Shown piece after piece: positions 1 through 8,837 of a stretch of 54,929 nucleotides of DNA; position 1 is the first letter of the stretch, and every line of letters begins with the position of its first letter. Origin of the DNA: Halalkalibacter alkalisediminis (lineage in GTDB: Bacteria > Bacillota > Bacilli > Bacillales > Bacillaceae_D); the NCBI RefSeq assembly GCF_028610705.1, contig NZ_JAQQWT010000005.1, positions 304,346-359,274 on the forward strand, given 5' to 3'. Both the position numbers and the translations under genes were made by a program. Below the pieces are notes generated by a model. That model made no database searches. It was given only the letters and a program-made list of their open reading frames with translations, and was not told the origin of the DNA.

Positions 1-288
1 TTTGCTGCAGCCGTAACTGTTTTCTTAGCAGCATTTTTTACAGAACTTGTTACTTTTTTTGCTGCAGCTACTGTTTTCTTAGCAGCGCTTTTTACGGTAT
101 TTGTTACTTTTTTCGCTGCCGCTACTGTTTTCTTAGCAGCACTTTTTACGGTACTTGTTACTTTTTTCGCTGCCGCTACTGTTTTCTTAGCAGCACTTTT
201 TACGGTACTTGTTACTTTTTTCGCTGCTGCGGTAACTGTTTTCTTAGCAGCGCTTTTTACGAAATTTGTTACCTTTTTAGCAGCAGTA
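1..288 (-). repeat. Tandem 54-57 bp coding repeat
   Basis: About five in-frame units with 54-bp phase (motif starts near 61, 115, 169 and 223) and occasional 57-bp units that add one Ala codon. Each encodes a basic amphipathic 18-19-residue unit with alternating KK and AAA. Units at 115 and 169 are almost identical, pointing to recent slippage or unequal exchange. The array continues past the left edge, so copy number is unknown. Confidence 0.9.
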
Positions 289-1511
289 CTAATAGTCTTT
301 TTAGCATTAGTTACAGCATTTTTCACTTTAACAATTAATTTCTTACCTTTGTCTACAGTATTTTTCGCAAATTGATAAGCTTTCTTTGCCGTATTTTTCA
401 CAGCTTTACCTGCTTTTGTTACGGTGCTTTTTGCTTTTGTTGCAGTTGCTTTTGCCTTGTTATACGTATTCTTAGCAGCTTGGTATGCTTTGCCCGCTGC
501 TTTTTTTATTTTTGGCGCTAATGCAATACCAGTAACAACTGCTGCCCCAATACCTTTTTTCACAGTACTGGAGACGCTTTGGGTGATAGATTGATAGGTT
601 TCCTTTGCTTTCTTTCCTATTGAGGTTGCTTTAGAGGCAATCCATCCTCCTGCCGCTTTTGCCCAACGACCAAGTGGCTCTTTATACTTGATTATTAAAG
701 CAGTTGCCCCTGTTGCTAATGCACCTACTGCTAGTAGAGGTGCTGCAGCGGTTCCTGCTGCTAATAATGCTCCAACTACTAACACATTCGAAACACCTGA
801 CAAGATTTTCTCTGATAAATCATATCCATTTTTAGTTCGATCTTTGGCCACTTGCCCTGCTTCTGCAAAATCTAATCCAGCACCAACTACTGCAAGGGGA
901 GCAAAGATTTTATTGAGAACTCCTAAACCTTTCACATGCTGTATAACATTACCACCAGTCATTCTCATGCTATCTAGGTAAGACATCCCTCCTAAACCAG
1001 TACTAATCGAGGTTTTTATGCCAGAATAAGTAGCCTTTGTTGTTTCCCAAAATTGTTTTGCGATATTAACATTAGAAGCTGCGTTAGAAGCATTTAAACC
1101 GTTATACGTGCTTTTGATTACAACACCTGCGTCTGTTGTTTTACCAGTAATGTCGCCTACATCCCCTACTAACAAGCTAACCTTTGATACTTTAGAGTCT
1201 GTACTCTCGGTTGCATCTCCAAGAACCTTAGCCACACCCGCAGTGATTAGGAAAGATCTATAGCCGACTGTTGGTTTAGTTCCCGATGTGTTATTCTCTA
1301 GATCTAACATTAGTTCGGTTTTGTTAATTAAACTATCCGCCGTTCCGGTTACTACTTTCACTCCAGTTAGTACGCTATCCAATTCATCATTTTTCTCATA
1401 ACCTACTTGCGGCTTTTCGTTTTCAGCTGCCTGACCATATGAGATAAAAGGAGCTAAAAATGATAGCAAAAAGATGACTAATATGGAGTAACTCACCACT
1501 TTGAATTTCAC
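1..1511 (-). CDS. Exported Lys/Ala-rich repeat protein, 3' end cut by window edge
   Basis: The frame is open from a GTG at 1511 to the left edge, giving 503 codons with no stop, so the C-terminus is missing. A strong Shine-Dalgarno (AAAGGAGGTG) precedes the GTG, which overlaps the TGA of the upstream gene by 4 bases (GTGA), implying translational coupling. Residues 1-29 form a signal peptide (KFK start, hydrophobic core, GQA-AE cleavage-like site). Residues 30-200 are mixed and unrecognised. Residues 238-274 form a long Ala/Gly/Val/Leu hydrophobic segment that could insert in a membrane. From about 283 the protein becomes Lys/Ala/Thr-rich and helical, ending in 18-19-residue tandem units of the type KKVTSTVKSAAKKTVAAA. 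It is the last visible gene of the Tad-type operon and may be its cargo or surface product; that role is inference. The layout (leader, hydrophobic hairpin, repetitive basic linker) resembles secreted modular effectors, but no toxin domain is visible. Confidence 0.85.
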   Translation of the reverse strand, partial: MKFKVVSYSILVIFLLSFLAPFISYGQAAENEKPQVGYEKNDELDSVLTGVKVVTGTADSLINKTELMLDLENNTSGTKPTVGYRSFLITAGVAKVLGDATESTDSKVSKVSLLVGDVGDITGKTTDAGVVIKSTYNGLNASNAASNVNIAKQFWETTKATYSGIKTSISTGLGGMSYLDSMRMTGGNVIQHVKGLGVLNKIFAPLAVVGAGLDFAEAGQVAKDRTKNGYDLSEKILSGVSNVLVVGALLAAGTAAAPLLAVGALATGATALIIKYKEPLGRWAKAAGGWIASKATSIGKKAKETYQSITQSVSSTVKKGIGAAVVTGIALAPKIKKAAGKAYQAAKNTYNKAKATATKAKSTVTKAGKAVKNTAKKAYQFAKNTVDKGKKLIVKVKNAVTNAKKTISTAAKKVTNFVKSAAKKTVTAAAKKVTSTVKSAAKKTVAAAKKVTSTVKSAAKKTVAAAKKVTNTVKSAAKKTVAAAKKVTSSVKNAAKKTVTAAA

Positions 1512-2413
1512 TTTCTCACCTCCTTTCGGTATGCCCAATGCTTATGAAAATACTTGGTACTAATGTCTTCTACATAAGTGCCCCTATTTATGAAGGTTTG
1601 TAATTGAGCAATAATTTCTTCCGTTGTTTTTAAATTGTCTTGTAATTGAGAGCTAACTCTTGTACTTTTAATGGCTCCTTTGCTACCTTTAATTATTTGA
1701 TAAATTAAAGTCACCTCAACAGAGAATTCCTTTAAATCAATATCCTTATCAATCGTTGCCCTATCTATAATCCAATTCATTACGTTGAACATTTCTTCAT
1801 ACTTCATCACTAGGAGTGTTCGTTGATTGGAGATAGTAAAAAACTGATTGGCTATCTCTTTCACCGTTTCAATCTCCTCTACGAACATGGGTTGGTGTTC
1901 TTCAATTTCTTTCAACAGAGGAAACAGCTTCCTTGCAAGTAAATCTCCCTCTTTATTTGTTAGATGAGCTAGAACTAAAAACTGATAAAACGAGTTAAAA
2001 ATTTCATCGTAATATTCAGTTGGTTTCTTAAAAACTCGTAATACTGGCTTTACTCTTCTGATGATTTCCTCATAAGAATCAATAAGTGCATAAAAATAAG
2101 CAGGATCTTCTAATCTTGAATTTTCGATATGCCCTTTTGCCATGTAAATCATCGAGAGGGTAGAAAAGGCAAAATAAATCCTCTTGGAAAGTTGCTCATC
2201 CTTCAAAACCTCTAGATTTTCATCCACAATCATACAGTTCAATGTATTATAATCCTGAACTTTCCCGTACCACGTTTTCTTCACCGTTCCTACTAGTCGA
2301 TATGACTTGTTTCCAAGTAGTAATACTGCTGACATTACTAGTTTTTGGTTGAATCTCTCGTTAAAAATTGCGCTGTAGACGGATTCAGCTTGTTTTAAAA
2401 CTGGATATCCCAC
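1508..2413 (-). CDS. Tad-locus protein of unknown function, paralogue B
   Basis: Protein of 301 residues that I do not recognise. The GTG start has GGAG eight bases upstream, and its N-terminus (MGYPVL) matches that of the upstream paralogue. No signal peptide or membrane helix is visible; it appears cytoplasmic and mostly helical. About two thirds of residues match the neighbouring copy by eye, with the segment FNQKLVMS, LLLGNKSYRLVGTV, DYNTLNCMIVDENLEV and LSKRIYFAFSTLSMIY nearly unchanged. Its stop codon overlaps the start of the exported repeat protein, so the two are probably made together. A chaperone, adaptor or regulatory role for that product is possible but only inferred from position. 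Confidence 0.85.
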   Translation of the reverse strand: MGYPVLKQAESVYSAIFNERFNQKLVMSAVLLLGNKSYRLVGTVKKTWYGKVQDYNTLNCMIVDENLEVLKDEQLSKRIYFAFSTLSMIYMAKGHIENSRLEDPAYFYALIDSYEEIIRRVKPVLRVFKKPTEYYDEIFNSFYQFLVLAHLTNKEGDLLARKLFPLLKEIEEHQPMFVEEIETVKEIANQFFTISNQRTLLVMKYEEMFNVMNWIIDRATIDKDIDLKEFSVEVTLIYQIIKGSKGAIKSTRVSSQLQDNLKTTEEIIAQLQTFINRGTYVEDISTKYFHKHWAYRKEVRK

Positions 2414-2466
2414 ATTTTCTACTCCTATTGTTTATACTTTGGATAACTATCAATTTAAAGGCTGTT

Positions 2467-3375
2467 TTAAGTTCTCACTTCTTTTCGAAAAGTCCAGTGC
2501 TTCTCAAATTGCTTGGAACTGATATCTTCTACATAGGTTCCTCTATTTTCATAGAACTGGAAGTGAGCGATAATTTCGTCGGTCTTTTTTAACTGAGATT
2601 GGAGGGCAGAGCTTACTCTTGTATCTTGAATGGCACCTTTACTTCCCTTTATGATTTGATACATCAACTTGATTTCAGCTGAGAAGTCTTTAAGGTCAAT
2701 ATCCTTTTCTATGTTGCTTCGGTCTAAAATCCATTTCATCACATGAAATACTTCTTCATTTCTTAGTACTAGTAGCGTTCGTTGATTTGTTAATTGAAAG
2801 AAGCGGTTAGCTATTTCTCTTATTTCTTCAATTTCTTCCACTTCCATTGGCTTTTGCGCTTCAATTTCCTCCAATAAGGGAAAAAGCTCTCTCGAAAGTG
2901 TATCTGCTTCTATATTTATTTGATGAGCAGCAACTAAAAAATCGTAAAAGGAAGAAAATCTTTCTTCATAATATTCCTTTGGTTTTTTGTAAAAAACTTT
3001 TAATATAGGTCTGACTCTCGCTATGATTTCCTCATATTTATGAATCACTGGGTTAAAAAAGAAAGGATCCTCTAATCTCGAATTGGAAATATGCACCCTA
3101 GCTAAATAAATCATGGAAAGAGTGGAGAAGGCGAAATAAATTCTTTTGGAAAGTTGCTCATCCTTCACAACCTCTAGATTTTCATCCACAATCATACAGT
3201 TCAATGTATTATAATCTCGAACTTTTCCGAACCATGTTTTATTCACCGTTCCTACCAGTCGATATGACTTGTTTCCAAGTAATAAGTTTGTTGACATTAC
3301 TAGCTTTTGATTAAATTTCTCTTGAAGAAGTGCCCTATAGCTTGAATCAGCTTCTATTAAAACTGGATAACCCAC
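2467..3375 (-). CDS. Tad-locus protein of unknown function, paralogue A
   Basis: Protein of 302 residues, homologous along its full length to the next gene downstream. The GTG at 3375 is preferred over the GTG at 3384 because GGAG lies eight bases before it, exactly as in the paralogue, and because it gives the shared MGYPVL start. No signal sequence, membrane helix or known motif is visible. The C-terminal half is rich in Glu/Lys and helical, ending in a conserved RGTYVEDIS...KHW..RKEVR motif shared by both copies. It lies 29 bases downstream of tadC, in the same transcription unit by spacing. Confidence 0.85.
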   Translation of the reverse strand: MGYPVLIEADSSYRALLQEKFNQKLVMSTNLLLGNKSYRLVGTVNKTWFGKVRDYNTLNCMIVDENLEVVKDEQLSKRIYFAFSTLSMIYLARVHISNSRLEDPFFFNPVIHKYEEIIARVRPILKVFYKKPKEYYEERFSSFYDFLVAAHQINIEADTLSRELFPLLEEIEAQKPMEVEEIEEIREIANRFFQLTNQRTLLVLRNEEVFHVMKWILDRSNIEKDIDLKDFSAEIKLMYQIIKGSKGAIQDTRVSSALQSQLKKTDEIIAHFQFYENRGTYVEDISSKQFEKHWTFRKEVRT

Positions 3376-3404
3376 ACTTTTCACTCCTCACGTTTATACT
3401 TACG

Positions 3405-4298
3405 TTAACTAACAATAAATTTAAAAAGCTCTAGCATAACAGGCCCTAAAATAAATACTACCGTTGCCGGAAAGGCAAGTAACAAAAGAGGAAAAAATAA
3501 CTTCATGGAAGCCTCTGCTCCTAATTGCTGTGCTTTCTTTTTTCGATATTCCCATGTTTCTTTTGCTTGGTCTCGAAGTAATAAAGTTACCCCTGATGCT
3601 CCTCTTTCTGTTGCCTGATTGATAACCGCTACAAATCTACTTAACTCATCTACCTGACAACGATCTGCCATCTCTTCTAATGCATCCGCCTGAGACAATC
3701 CTACTGTGATTTTATGAAGAGTAAACTCTAGTTCTACTGACAGAACTCCATTTTTTCGTTTTGTTACTTCCTTGATCGCAGGAAGGAGGTTCAAGCCAGC
3801 CTCACACATAATAGCAATTGCATTAACATAGTGTGGAAGCTCCTTTCGAATGGTATCTTTTCTTTTTTTCACCTGCGTGTTTAACCAATAATCCGGAACA
3901 ATATAGGCGATTGCAGGAAGAAGAATGCTAAAGAGATAAAACAATCCTTCATCATTGGAGAGTGCCAATAAAAAATAAAAGATAAAAACGACAACTGGTA
4001 AAAGAATTTTAGACGAAATAATATCCAGTGAGTTCCACTTTTCTTGTAGCCCCGCTTGTATTATTTTCTCTTCATATTCTTTTCGCTTTTTGAAACTAAT
4101 TTTAATTGGAGAACGAATTAAAAAAGTAGAAAACGATCGTAATAGCCGTTGAATAGGACGAATATTAGGACCTGCTGCCCCTCCTATCGCAACTGGTAAA
4201 GCAATAGCCTTTTTTAATGTCGACTCTTTCATCATCTCTTTTGGCAGTAATAGGACCACCGTTAACAGGAACACGAAAATGGAAATAGTTATGAGCAT
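3405..4298 (-). CDS. tadC: TadC-like inner-membrane platform protein (T2SSF domain)
   Basis: Protein of 297 residues with an N-terminal membrane segment (about 1-20), a paired hydrophobic region (about 105-145), a cytoplasmic T2SSF/GspF-type helical domain (about 150-265; ELPHYVNAIAIMCEAGLNL, GLSQADALEEMADR, RKKKAQQLGAEASMK) and a C-terminal membrane segment. Such proteins form the membrane platform of Tad/Flp pilus and type II-like machines together with TadB. It begins 10 bases after tadB with AGGAG seven bases before ATG, consistent with one operon. In family terms TadC is the shorter partner of the TadB/TadC pair. The pilin it would assemble is not in the window. Confidence 0.9.
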   Translation of the reverse strand: MLITISIFVFLLTVVLLLPKEMMKESTLKKAIALPVAIGGAAGPNIRPIQRLLRSFSTFLIRSPIKISFKKRKEYEEKIIQAGLQEKWNSLDIISSKILLPVVVFIFYFLLALSNDEGLFYLFSILLPAIAYIVPDYWLNTQVKKRKDTIRKELPHYVNAIAIMCEAGLNLLPAIKEVTKRKNGVLSVELEFTLHKITVGLSQADALEEMADRCQVDELSRFVAVINQATERGASGVTLLLRDQAKETWEYRKKKAQQLGAEASMKLFFPLLLLAFPATVVFILGPVMLELFKFIVS

Positions 4299-4308
4299 GG
4301 AAGTTCTC

Positions 4309-5229
4309 CTATATTTCGATAGTTGTAATAGCCTTCGCCAGGAAGTAATTCACGATTAACATGAGTGATGCGATAAATAATAGGGAAGTGCCCACCCATG
4401 ATTGGTACATAGGAGTTAAGTAGGCTGGGTTAAATAGCATAATTAATACAACAAGAACGATCGGGAAAAAGGTAAGAATTTTAGCTTCCATTTTCTTTTG
4501 AGCTGTTGCTAGTTTTATTTCTTGCTGTACATTAATTTTGTCCGTAATCATACTGGTTATATTTTCGATCACTTCTGTTAAATTTCCACCTTTGCTCTTT
4601 GTAATTAATGTGCCATCAATAAACTGCTGAACTTCTTCGTAAGAGTTTCTCTCTTTAAACTTTTCTAGTGTATCCTCCACAGACACACCAAATTGAAAGT
4701 CGCGATTTACTCGTTCAAGCTCCAATAGAATCGGCTTTAGTTTTTGTTTATCTAGCTGCTTTTTCATATCTACATAGCACCTTGAAAATGCTGTTTGTAG
4801 GGAGCTTCCTGCCTTTAAAGAACTAGAAATAGATAACATCGCATCCCGAAACTGTAAAATAAATGCCTGATCATGCTTTTCTTTTCTTCGCTTATGTACC
4901 ACCCTTGGATATAACAAACCTAAACCGCCAGTCAGAATGGCAAAAAGGATGTTTTGGAAAAATAGGTACCCTATTGCCACACAAAATAGAGAAAGAAAAA
5001 GAGTGGCCCATACACTTAATTTTGTATTTTCTCCTGATGGAAACAGCTTTTGCTTTAGTGTCCCAACAACAGATTTCTTTCCTTTGTCTAATCCTTGTAA
5101 TCCATAAAAATAATTTGTTAAGATTTTCTTTCTCGGCAAATCTCCTAATAGTAGAAGCTGCAATAACTCTACAAACGATCGACAGATAACATAAATGGAA
5201 ATTAAGATAAAAATATATGTGAAAATCAT
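4309..5229 (-). CDS. tadB: TadB-like inner-membrane platform protein (T2SSF domain)
   Basis: Protein of 306 residues from the ATG at 5229. This start overlaps the cpaF TGA (ATGA) and is preferred to an in-frame ATG at 5295 lying inside cpaF. An N-terminal hydrophobic segment, a central pair of membrane helices (WATLFLSLFCVAIGYLFF and following), the T2SSF cytoplasmic domain (FRDAMLSISSSLKAGSSLQTAF; later KSKGGNLTEVIENIT) and a C-terminal membrane pair can be seen. With TadC it should form the platform driven by the CpaF/TadA ATPase. The 4-base overlap with cpaF implies coupled translation. Confidence 0.9.
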   Translation of the reverse strand: MIFTYIFILISIYVICRSFVELLQLLLLGDLPRKKILTNYFYGLQGLDKGKKSVVGTLKQKLFPSGENTKLSVWATLFLSLFCVAIGYLFFQNILFAILTGGLGLLYPRVVHKRRKEKHDQAFILQFRDAMLSISSSLKAGSSLQTAFSRCYVDMKKQLDKQKLKPILLELERVNRDFQFGVSVEDTLEKFKERNSYEEVQQFIDGTLITKSKGGNLTEVIENITSMITDKINVQQEIKLATAQKKMEAKILTFFPIVLVVLIMLFNPAYLTPMYQSWVGTSLLFIASLMLIVNYFLAKAITTIEI

Positions 5230-6611
5230 AGCTTTACCCCATGCTCCAGTAATAGAAAATGATTTATAGGCTGCGAGACACCAAGAGAGTCCCACTTTTC
5301 TGTTTGAACTATGCTGGTTGCAACAGGTTCAAGACTTCCTTTTATAGAGCCGTCTGCGTATGTTCCATACGTTTTCCACTTGAAAAGGTCTGTACATTCC
5401 ACTTCTCCATTGCTTACTCCTTTTACTTCGGAAATTTGAATAACTTTTCTACTGCCATCTCTCATCCTACCTAACTGCACGATAAACTCTACGGCAGAGG
5501 CAATTTGACGACGAATCGCTGGTAATGGCAACTCCAAACCAGACATTAATACCATTGTTTCTAAACGGGACAACATATCGTGTGAGGAGTTAGCGTGCCC
5601 TGTTGTTAAGGAACCGTCATGACCGGTATTCATTGCTTGAAGCATATCAAGTGCCTCTCCACCACGCACCTCTCCTACGATAATACGGTCAGGTCTCATA
5701 CGGAGAGCGGTTCGAACTAAATCCCGAATGGATATAGCTCCTTTGTTTTCCATATTTGGTGATCTTGTTTCTAATCGCACAAGGTTTTCAATATGATTTA
5801 CTTTTAATTCTGCTGCATCTTCTACCGTGATAATCCGCTCACGAGCTGGAACAAACATACTTAATGCGTTGAGAAAGGTTGTTTTTCCAGAACCTGTTCC
5901 GCCAGAAACGACTATGTTATATCTTGCTTTCACTAGTGTTTCCAACCATTCTGCCACTTCATGCGTGAGAGCTCCTAGGCTTATAAGCTGGTCCATCGTA
6001 TATGGATTTTCTGGAAACTTACGAATCGTAATGATCGGCCCCTCTAACGAAATTGGCCGGATAACCGCATTCACACGAGATCCATCAGGCAATCTAGCAT
6101 CCACAATCGGATCACTTTCATCTATTTTTCTATTAATGGGAGCTACAATTTTCTCGATTAAGTTTAGTAGGTCTTTTTCCTGTTCAAATACTAGTGGTAT
6201 TCCATTTTCCGATAATGCCCTTGTTAATCGACCGTTTTTCTCGATAAAAATATTGTCTTTTCCATTTATCATAATTTCTGTAATGCAGGGATCTTTTAAA
6301 AACGGGTCAATTACCCCAAATCCGGTTAGTGCTTGAATAAGGTCTTCGATGATTGCCTGCTTCTCATCCACACTTAATAATAAGTGTGAGTAATCCCCTT
6401 CTGTTGCATAGTCTACTTGTTTACGTACCATCGTTCTTATTTTTGGTTCATTAGTGAAAAGATTTTGATCTTCACGAAATGCTTCTAAAATCACTTGTTT
6501 CACCGCAGTTTTTAGTTGAGCTAGCACTTCAGTTGATTGGGTAGAACTCTTTTCAGGTTGTTCTTTTTGGTATGTATTCTGTTTTAATTTAATGGCATCT
6601 TCTATTCTCAT
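5226..6611 (-). CDS. cpaF: CpaF/TadA-type secretion ATPase
   Basis: Protein of 461 residues, normal for the Tad branch of VirB11/GspE ATPases. It has an N-terminal helical region (1-95), then the ATPase fold with Walker [10 protein letters not shown] at 237-245, Walker B-like [11 protein letters not shown] at 310-320 and the His box [12 protein letters not shown] at 330-341. It would hydrolyse ATP at the cytoplasmic face to power assembly or export through TadB/TadC. Both ends overlap neighbours by 4 bases (ATGA with the cpaE-like gene and with tadB). All catalytic motifs look intact, so the machine should be active rather than a relic. Confidence 0.95.
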   Translation of the reverse strand: MRIEDAIKLKQNTYQKEQPEKSSTQSTEVLAQLKTAVKQVILEAFREDQNLFTNEPKIRTMVRKQVDYATEGDYSHLLLSVDEKQAIIEDLIQALTGFGVIDPFLKDPCITEIMINGKDNIFIEKNGRLTRALSENGIPLVFEQEKDLLNLIEKIVAPINRKIDESDPIVDARLPDGSRVNAVIRPISLEGPIITIRKFPENPYTMDQLISLGALTHEVAEWLETLVKARYNIVVSGGTGSGKTTFLNALSMFVPARERIITVEDAAELKVNHIENLVRLETRSPNMENKGAISIRDLVRTALRMRPDRIIVGEVRGGEALDMLQAMNTGHDGSLTTGHANSSHDMLSRLETMVLMSGLELPLPAIRRQIASAVEFIVQLGRMRDGSRKVIQISEVKGVSNGEVECTDLFKWKTYGTYADGSIKGSLEPVATSIVQTEKWDSLGVSQPINHFLLLEHGVKL

Positions 6612-7858
6612 ACTTGAACACCTCGTCGCTTAAATCGACTTTTCTTTATTCCCAACTCTTTGTCGGTAAAGACTGGATGTATAAGATGAGCAATTCGTTT
6701 AAAATGCTTATGTATCTTCAAATTAGGCTTGCTCGTTAGCAAAACACCTCTATTTACATAATGCTGAAGCTGAGATTCTAAATCTGGGATAGTTTCTGCT
6801 ACCGTACAGGAAAGCAATTCTTCTACCTCTGATTCTTTAATAGAATAGGTAGGGTGAAATTTATTCAAAAGTAGGTATTGCGTTTGAAAAGGATGCTGAA
6901 TTTGCTGTAAAAAATCTTTAGATGTAAACAGTTGCCAATTTACTACCACATCTGTCCCGGTTAACAAAAAGAGATCTGTTGCCCAACTTAATAAAGAAAT
7001 ATTCTTTGGTGAGATTTCGGAAGATGTATCACAGATAATCGTGTCAAAATCTAGTCGTTGAATGATTTCCAATAATTGATCGGTCATGGAGAGCGTTAAG
7101 TTCGCCATTTTAAAATGAGAAGCAGCTGCCAATACAGACACGTATGTTTCAGGAAGTAGTTCTACTTGGCTGATTGCTTGTTCTACCGCTTGTTGAATAT
7201 CCGCTTCTTCTTTAATTCCTTGCTCTAACATCCCGACAACTTCTCCAAGATTGTTCGACTTCGGTGTTTGAAAAACAACAGACAAGCTACCAAACTGAGA
7301 AAAATCTACTAGCAAAACTTTTTGCCCTTTCATACTTAAGTGACAAGCAGTGTTAACAGAAACTAACGTTTTTCCGCTACCACCCTTCGTTGAATAAAAG
7401 ACCACACGCTTTTGCTTATGTATTTTTTTGATAGATTCCCGATTGCCTGCTTGGTCCGTCAACTTTTTTTGAAAGTAGAATAGAATAAGCTGCTGAGTTA
7501 TTTGAGGAAAGGAGGAATATTTATAAACATATTGAACATCAATATCTGGTTGAACGGGTAGAGGGGTGGACGGGTTTTCTGTAAGAATTAAGACCTTTTG
7601 TATTCCTTTTGACAAGCACACAGTTGATAAGGAGTTAAGCTCGGTACTATCCTCTAGTTCTAAAAGGAGGATATCCACCTTATCTGGTGAATAGTGAAAA
7701 GCATCAAGCGTGTGCCCTCCATCTAGTAAAACTAGGTTGCGAGTAGCATTGGTATAGTAGTCAATAACATCCTTTTTATAATTCATGTCATTGCTGACAA
7801 GGGAGACGGTTAGTTTCTTATTTTGAATGCCTGGAATTATATAATTGTAGTTTTCCAT
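6608..7858 (-). CDS. CpaE/TadZ-like ParA-family ATPase
   Basis: Protein of 416 residues. The ATG at 7858 is chosen because AGGAG lies seven bases upstream; an in-frame ATG 39 bases earlier has no such site. Residues 1-140 resemble the receiver-like domain of CpaE/TadZ (VDILLLELEDS, VLILTEN). Residues 150-370 form a MinD/ParA-type ATPase with deviant Walker A KGGSGKT at 158-164 and IICDTSSE further on. In Tad systems this protein localises the apparatus, often at a pole. The closest alternative is a general ParA-like protein, but its place directly before cpaF makes the Tad assignment strong. A 166-base gap with secondary structure separates it from cpaB. Confidence 0.88.
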   Translation of the reverse strand: MENYNYIIPGIQNKKLTVSLVSNDMNYKKDVIDYYTNATRNLVLLDGGHTLDAFHYSPDKVDILLLELEDSTELNSLSTVCLSKGIQKVLILTENPSTPLPVQPDIDVQYVYKYSSFPQITQQLILFYFQKKLTDQAGNRESIKKIHKQKRVVFYSTKGGSGKTLVSVNTACHLSMKGQKVLLVDFSQFGSLSVVFQTPKSNNLGEVVGMLEQGIKEEADIQQAVEQAISQVELLPETYVSVLAAASHFKMANLTLSMTDQLLEIIQRLDFDTIICDTSSEISPKNISLLSWATDLFLLTGTDVVVNWQLFTSKDFLQQIQHPFQTQYLLLNKFHPTYSIKESEVEELLSCTVAETIPDLESQLQHYVNRGVLLTSKPNLKIHKHFKRIAHLIHPVFTDKELGIKKSRFKRRGVQV

Positions 7859-8024
7859 TTTTCTACTCCTGTGTGTATTTTGGGCTTTTAAAAGCATAAG
7901 GGGTGCTTCCTCAAGTGCTTAATAAGACTCCCCGGGAAGAGATAAGCCTCTCATCCGCGTGGGCAATGTCTTCCAATAGTTTTTATGTATAATACTTAGG
8001 ATGAACAAATACAGATAAGCAAGA
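7859..8024 (-). other. Structured leader between cpaB and cpaE-like gene
   Basis: This is the only sizeable gap inside the Tad operon. On the minus strand a possible stem pairs AAGAC (7968-7972 side) with GTCTT (7924-7928 side), with inner CCC/GGG pairing and a GAGA/TCTC hairpin, and ends about 70 bases before the cpaE start. No known riboswitch class was recognised. The fold is by eye only. Confidence 0.35.
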
Positions 8025-8744
8025 TTAGTGTAGAGAATCTTCCTTTACTGGAATAACATTTTCTTTCTCACCGTTCCAAGGGTTTAGGATAAGATCAATA
8101 TTTCCTTGGCGTTTTGCTAGTGTTAACACAACAGCTTCTTGTGGTGTGACGAGTAGCGTAACATGTTGAACTACACCTGCTTTACTTGTCATCCCTCTGT
8201 CTAGCTGGAGGTGCTCAATATCAAACACTTCTACTTGTTGAAGTATCATCTTCGCAGAGGAGTTGGTTGTTTCATTTTTGGTGCTAAAAATAATATCCAC
8301 CCAGTCGCCTTTTTCGAGCGTGTTGTTAATACTACCTTGAGGATCTAAAGCTACAGTAAGTAAACGTCTGTCTTTTGGAATGAAATAAGTTACATCCACT
8401 TGGCCATTGGCTCTTAAATATAGATGTCTCTGTTCTGGGAAAATGAGTAGTTCTGGATTCAGTTCGACCGGCTGATCCTTTTTAATTTCCTTTAAGGCAA
8501 TTCCTCCAGCAAGGGCACTCATATCATCCGTCGGTCTTTTTAGTATAGTATTAGCTGCATTAATCTCGATTTCTACTAATCTCAATTTATCAGTAGTGAT
8601 CTCAGTGTGGGCCGGAATATCCTCAGCTGCCACCACTACCTTTACTGTTTGCTGTAACGAATCTAAATAAGAATAGATGGAATAGGCTATGGCAATAGCA
8701 CTAATAACAATTAAAAGCAGTCGCCATCCTAATCGTAAAGCCAT
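8025..8744 (-). CDS. cpaB: CpaB/RcpC-like protein with SAF domain
   Basis: Protein of 239 residues. The ATG at 8744 has GGAGGAG upstream and is followed at once by a membrane anchor (about residues 5-27, LRLGWRLLLIVISAIAIAYS); an in-frame ATG 93 bases earlier is less likely. Residues 35-105 form a SAF domain (VKVVVAAEDIPAHTEITTDKL). The rest matches the CpaB/RcpC C-terminal region. In Gram-negative Tad systems this protein acts in the periplasm with the secretin; here, with no outer membrane, it is probably anchored outside the membrane to organise the extracellular path. That adaptation is inferred from the family. Confidence 0.88.
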   Translation of the reverse strand: MALRLGWRLLLIVISAIAIAYSIYSYLDSLQQTVKVVVAAEDIPAHTEITTDKLRLVEIEINAANTILKRPTDDMSALAGGIALKEIKKDQPVELNPELLIFPEQRHLYLRANGQVDVTYFIPKDRRLLTVALDPQGSINNTLEKGDWVDIIFSTKNETTNSSAKMILQQVEVFDIEHLQLDRGMTSKAGVVQHVTLLVTPQEAVVLTLAKRQGNIDLILNPWNGEKENVIPVKEDSLH

Positions 8745-8837
8745 GTTAACTCCTCCATATATAAGGTTGAAATACAAATAATTACATTTTATATTGAATA
8801 TACTACCAAAAAAAGAGAGAGTCAATATTACTTCCAA

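Noticed and set aside
688-981. Plus-strand 97-codon reading frame
   Set aside because: It lies antisense to the exported repeat protein, whose frame has a signal peptide and ribosome site; the antisense frame is a by-product of Ala/Lys-rich codons.
7924-7940. CCCGGG-centred sequence as a Noc-binding site
   Set aside because: The core matches but only about half of the flanking bases agree with ATTTCCCGGGAAAT.
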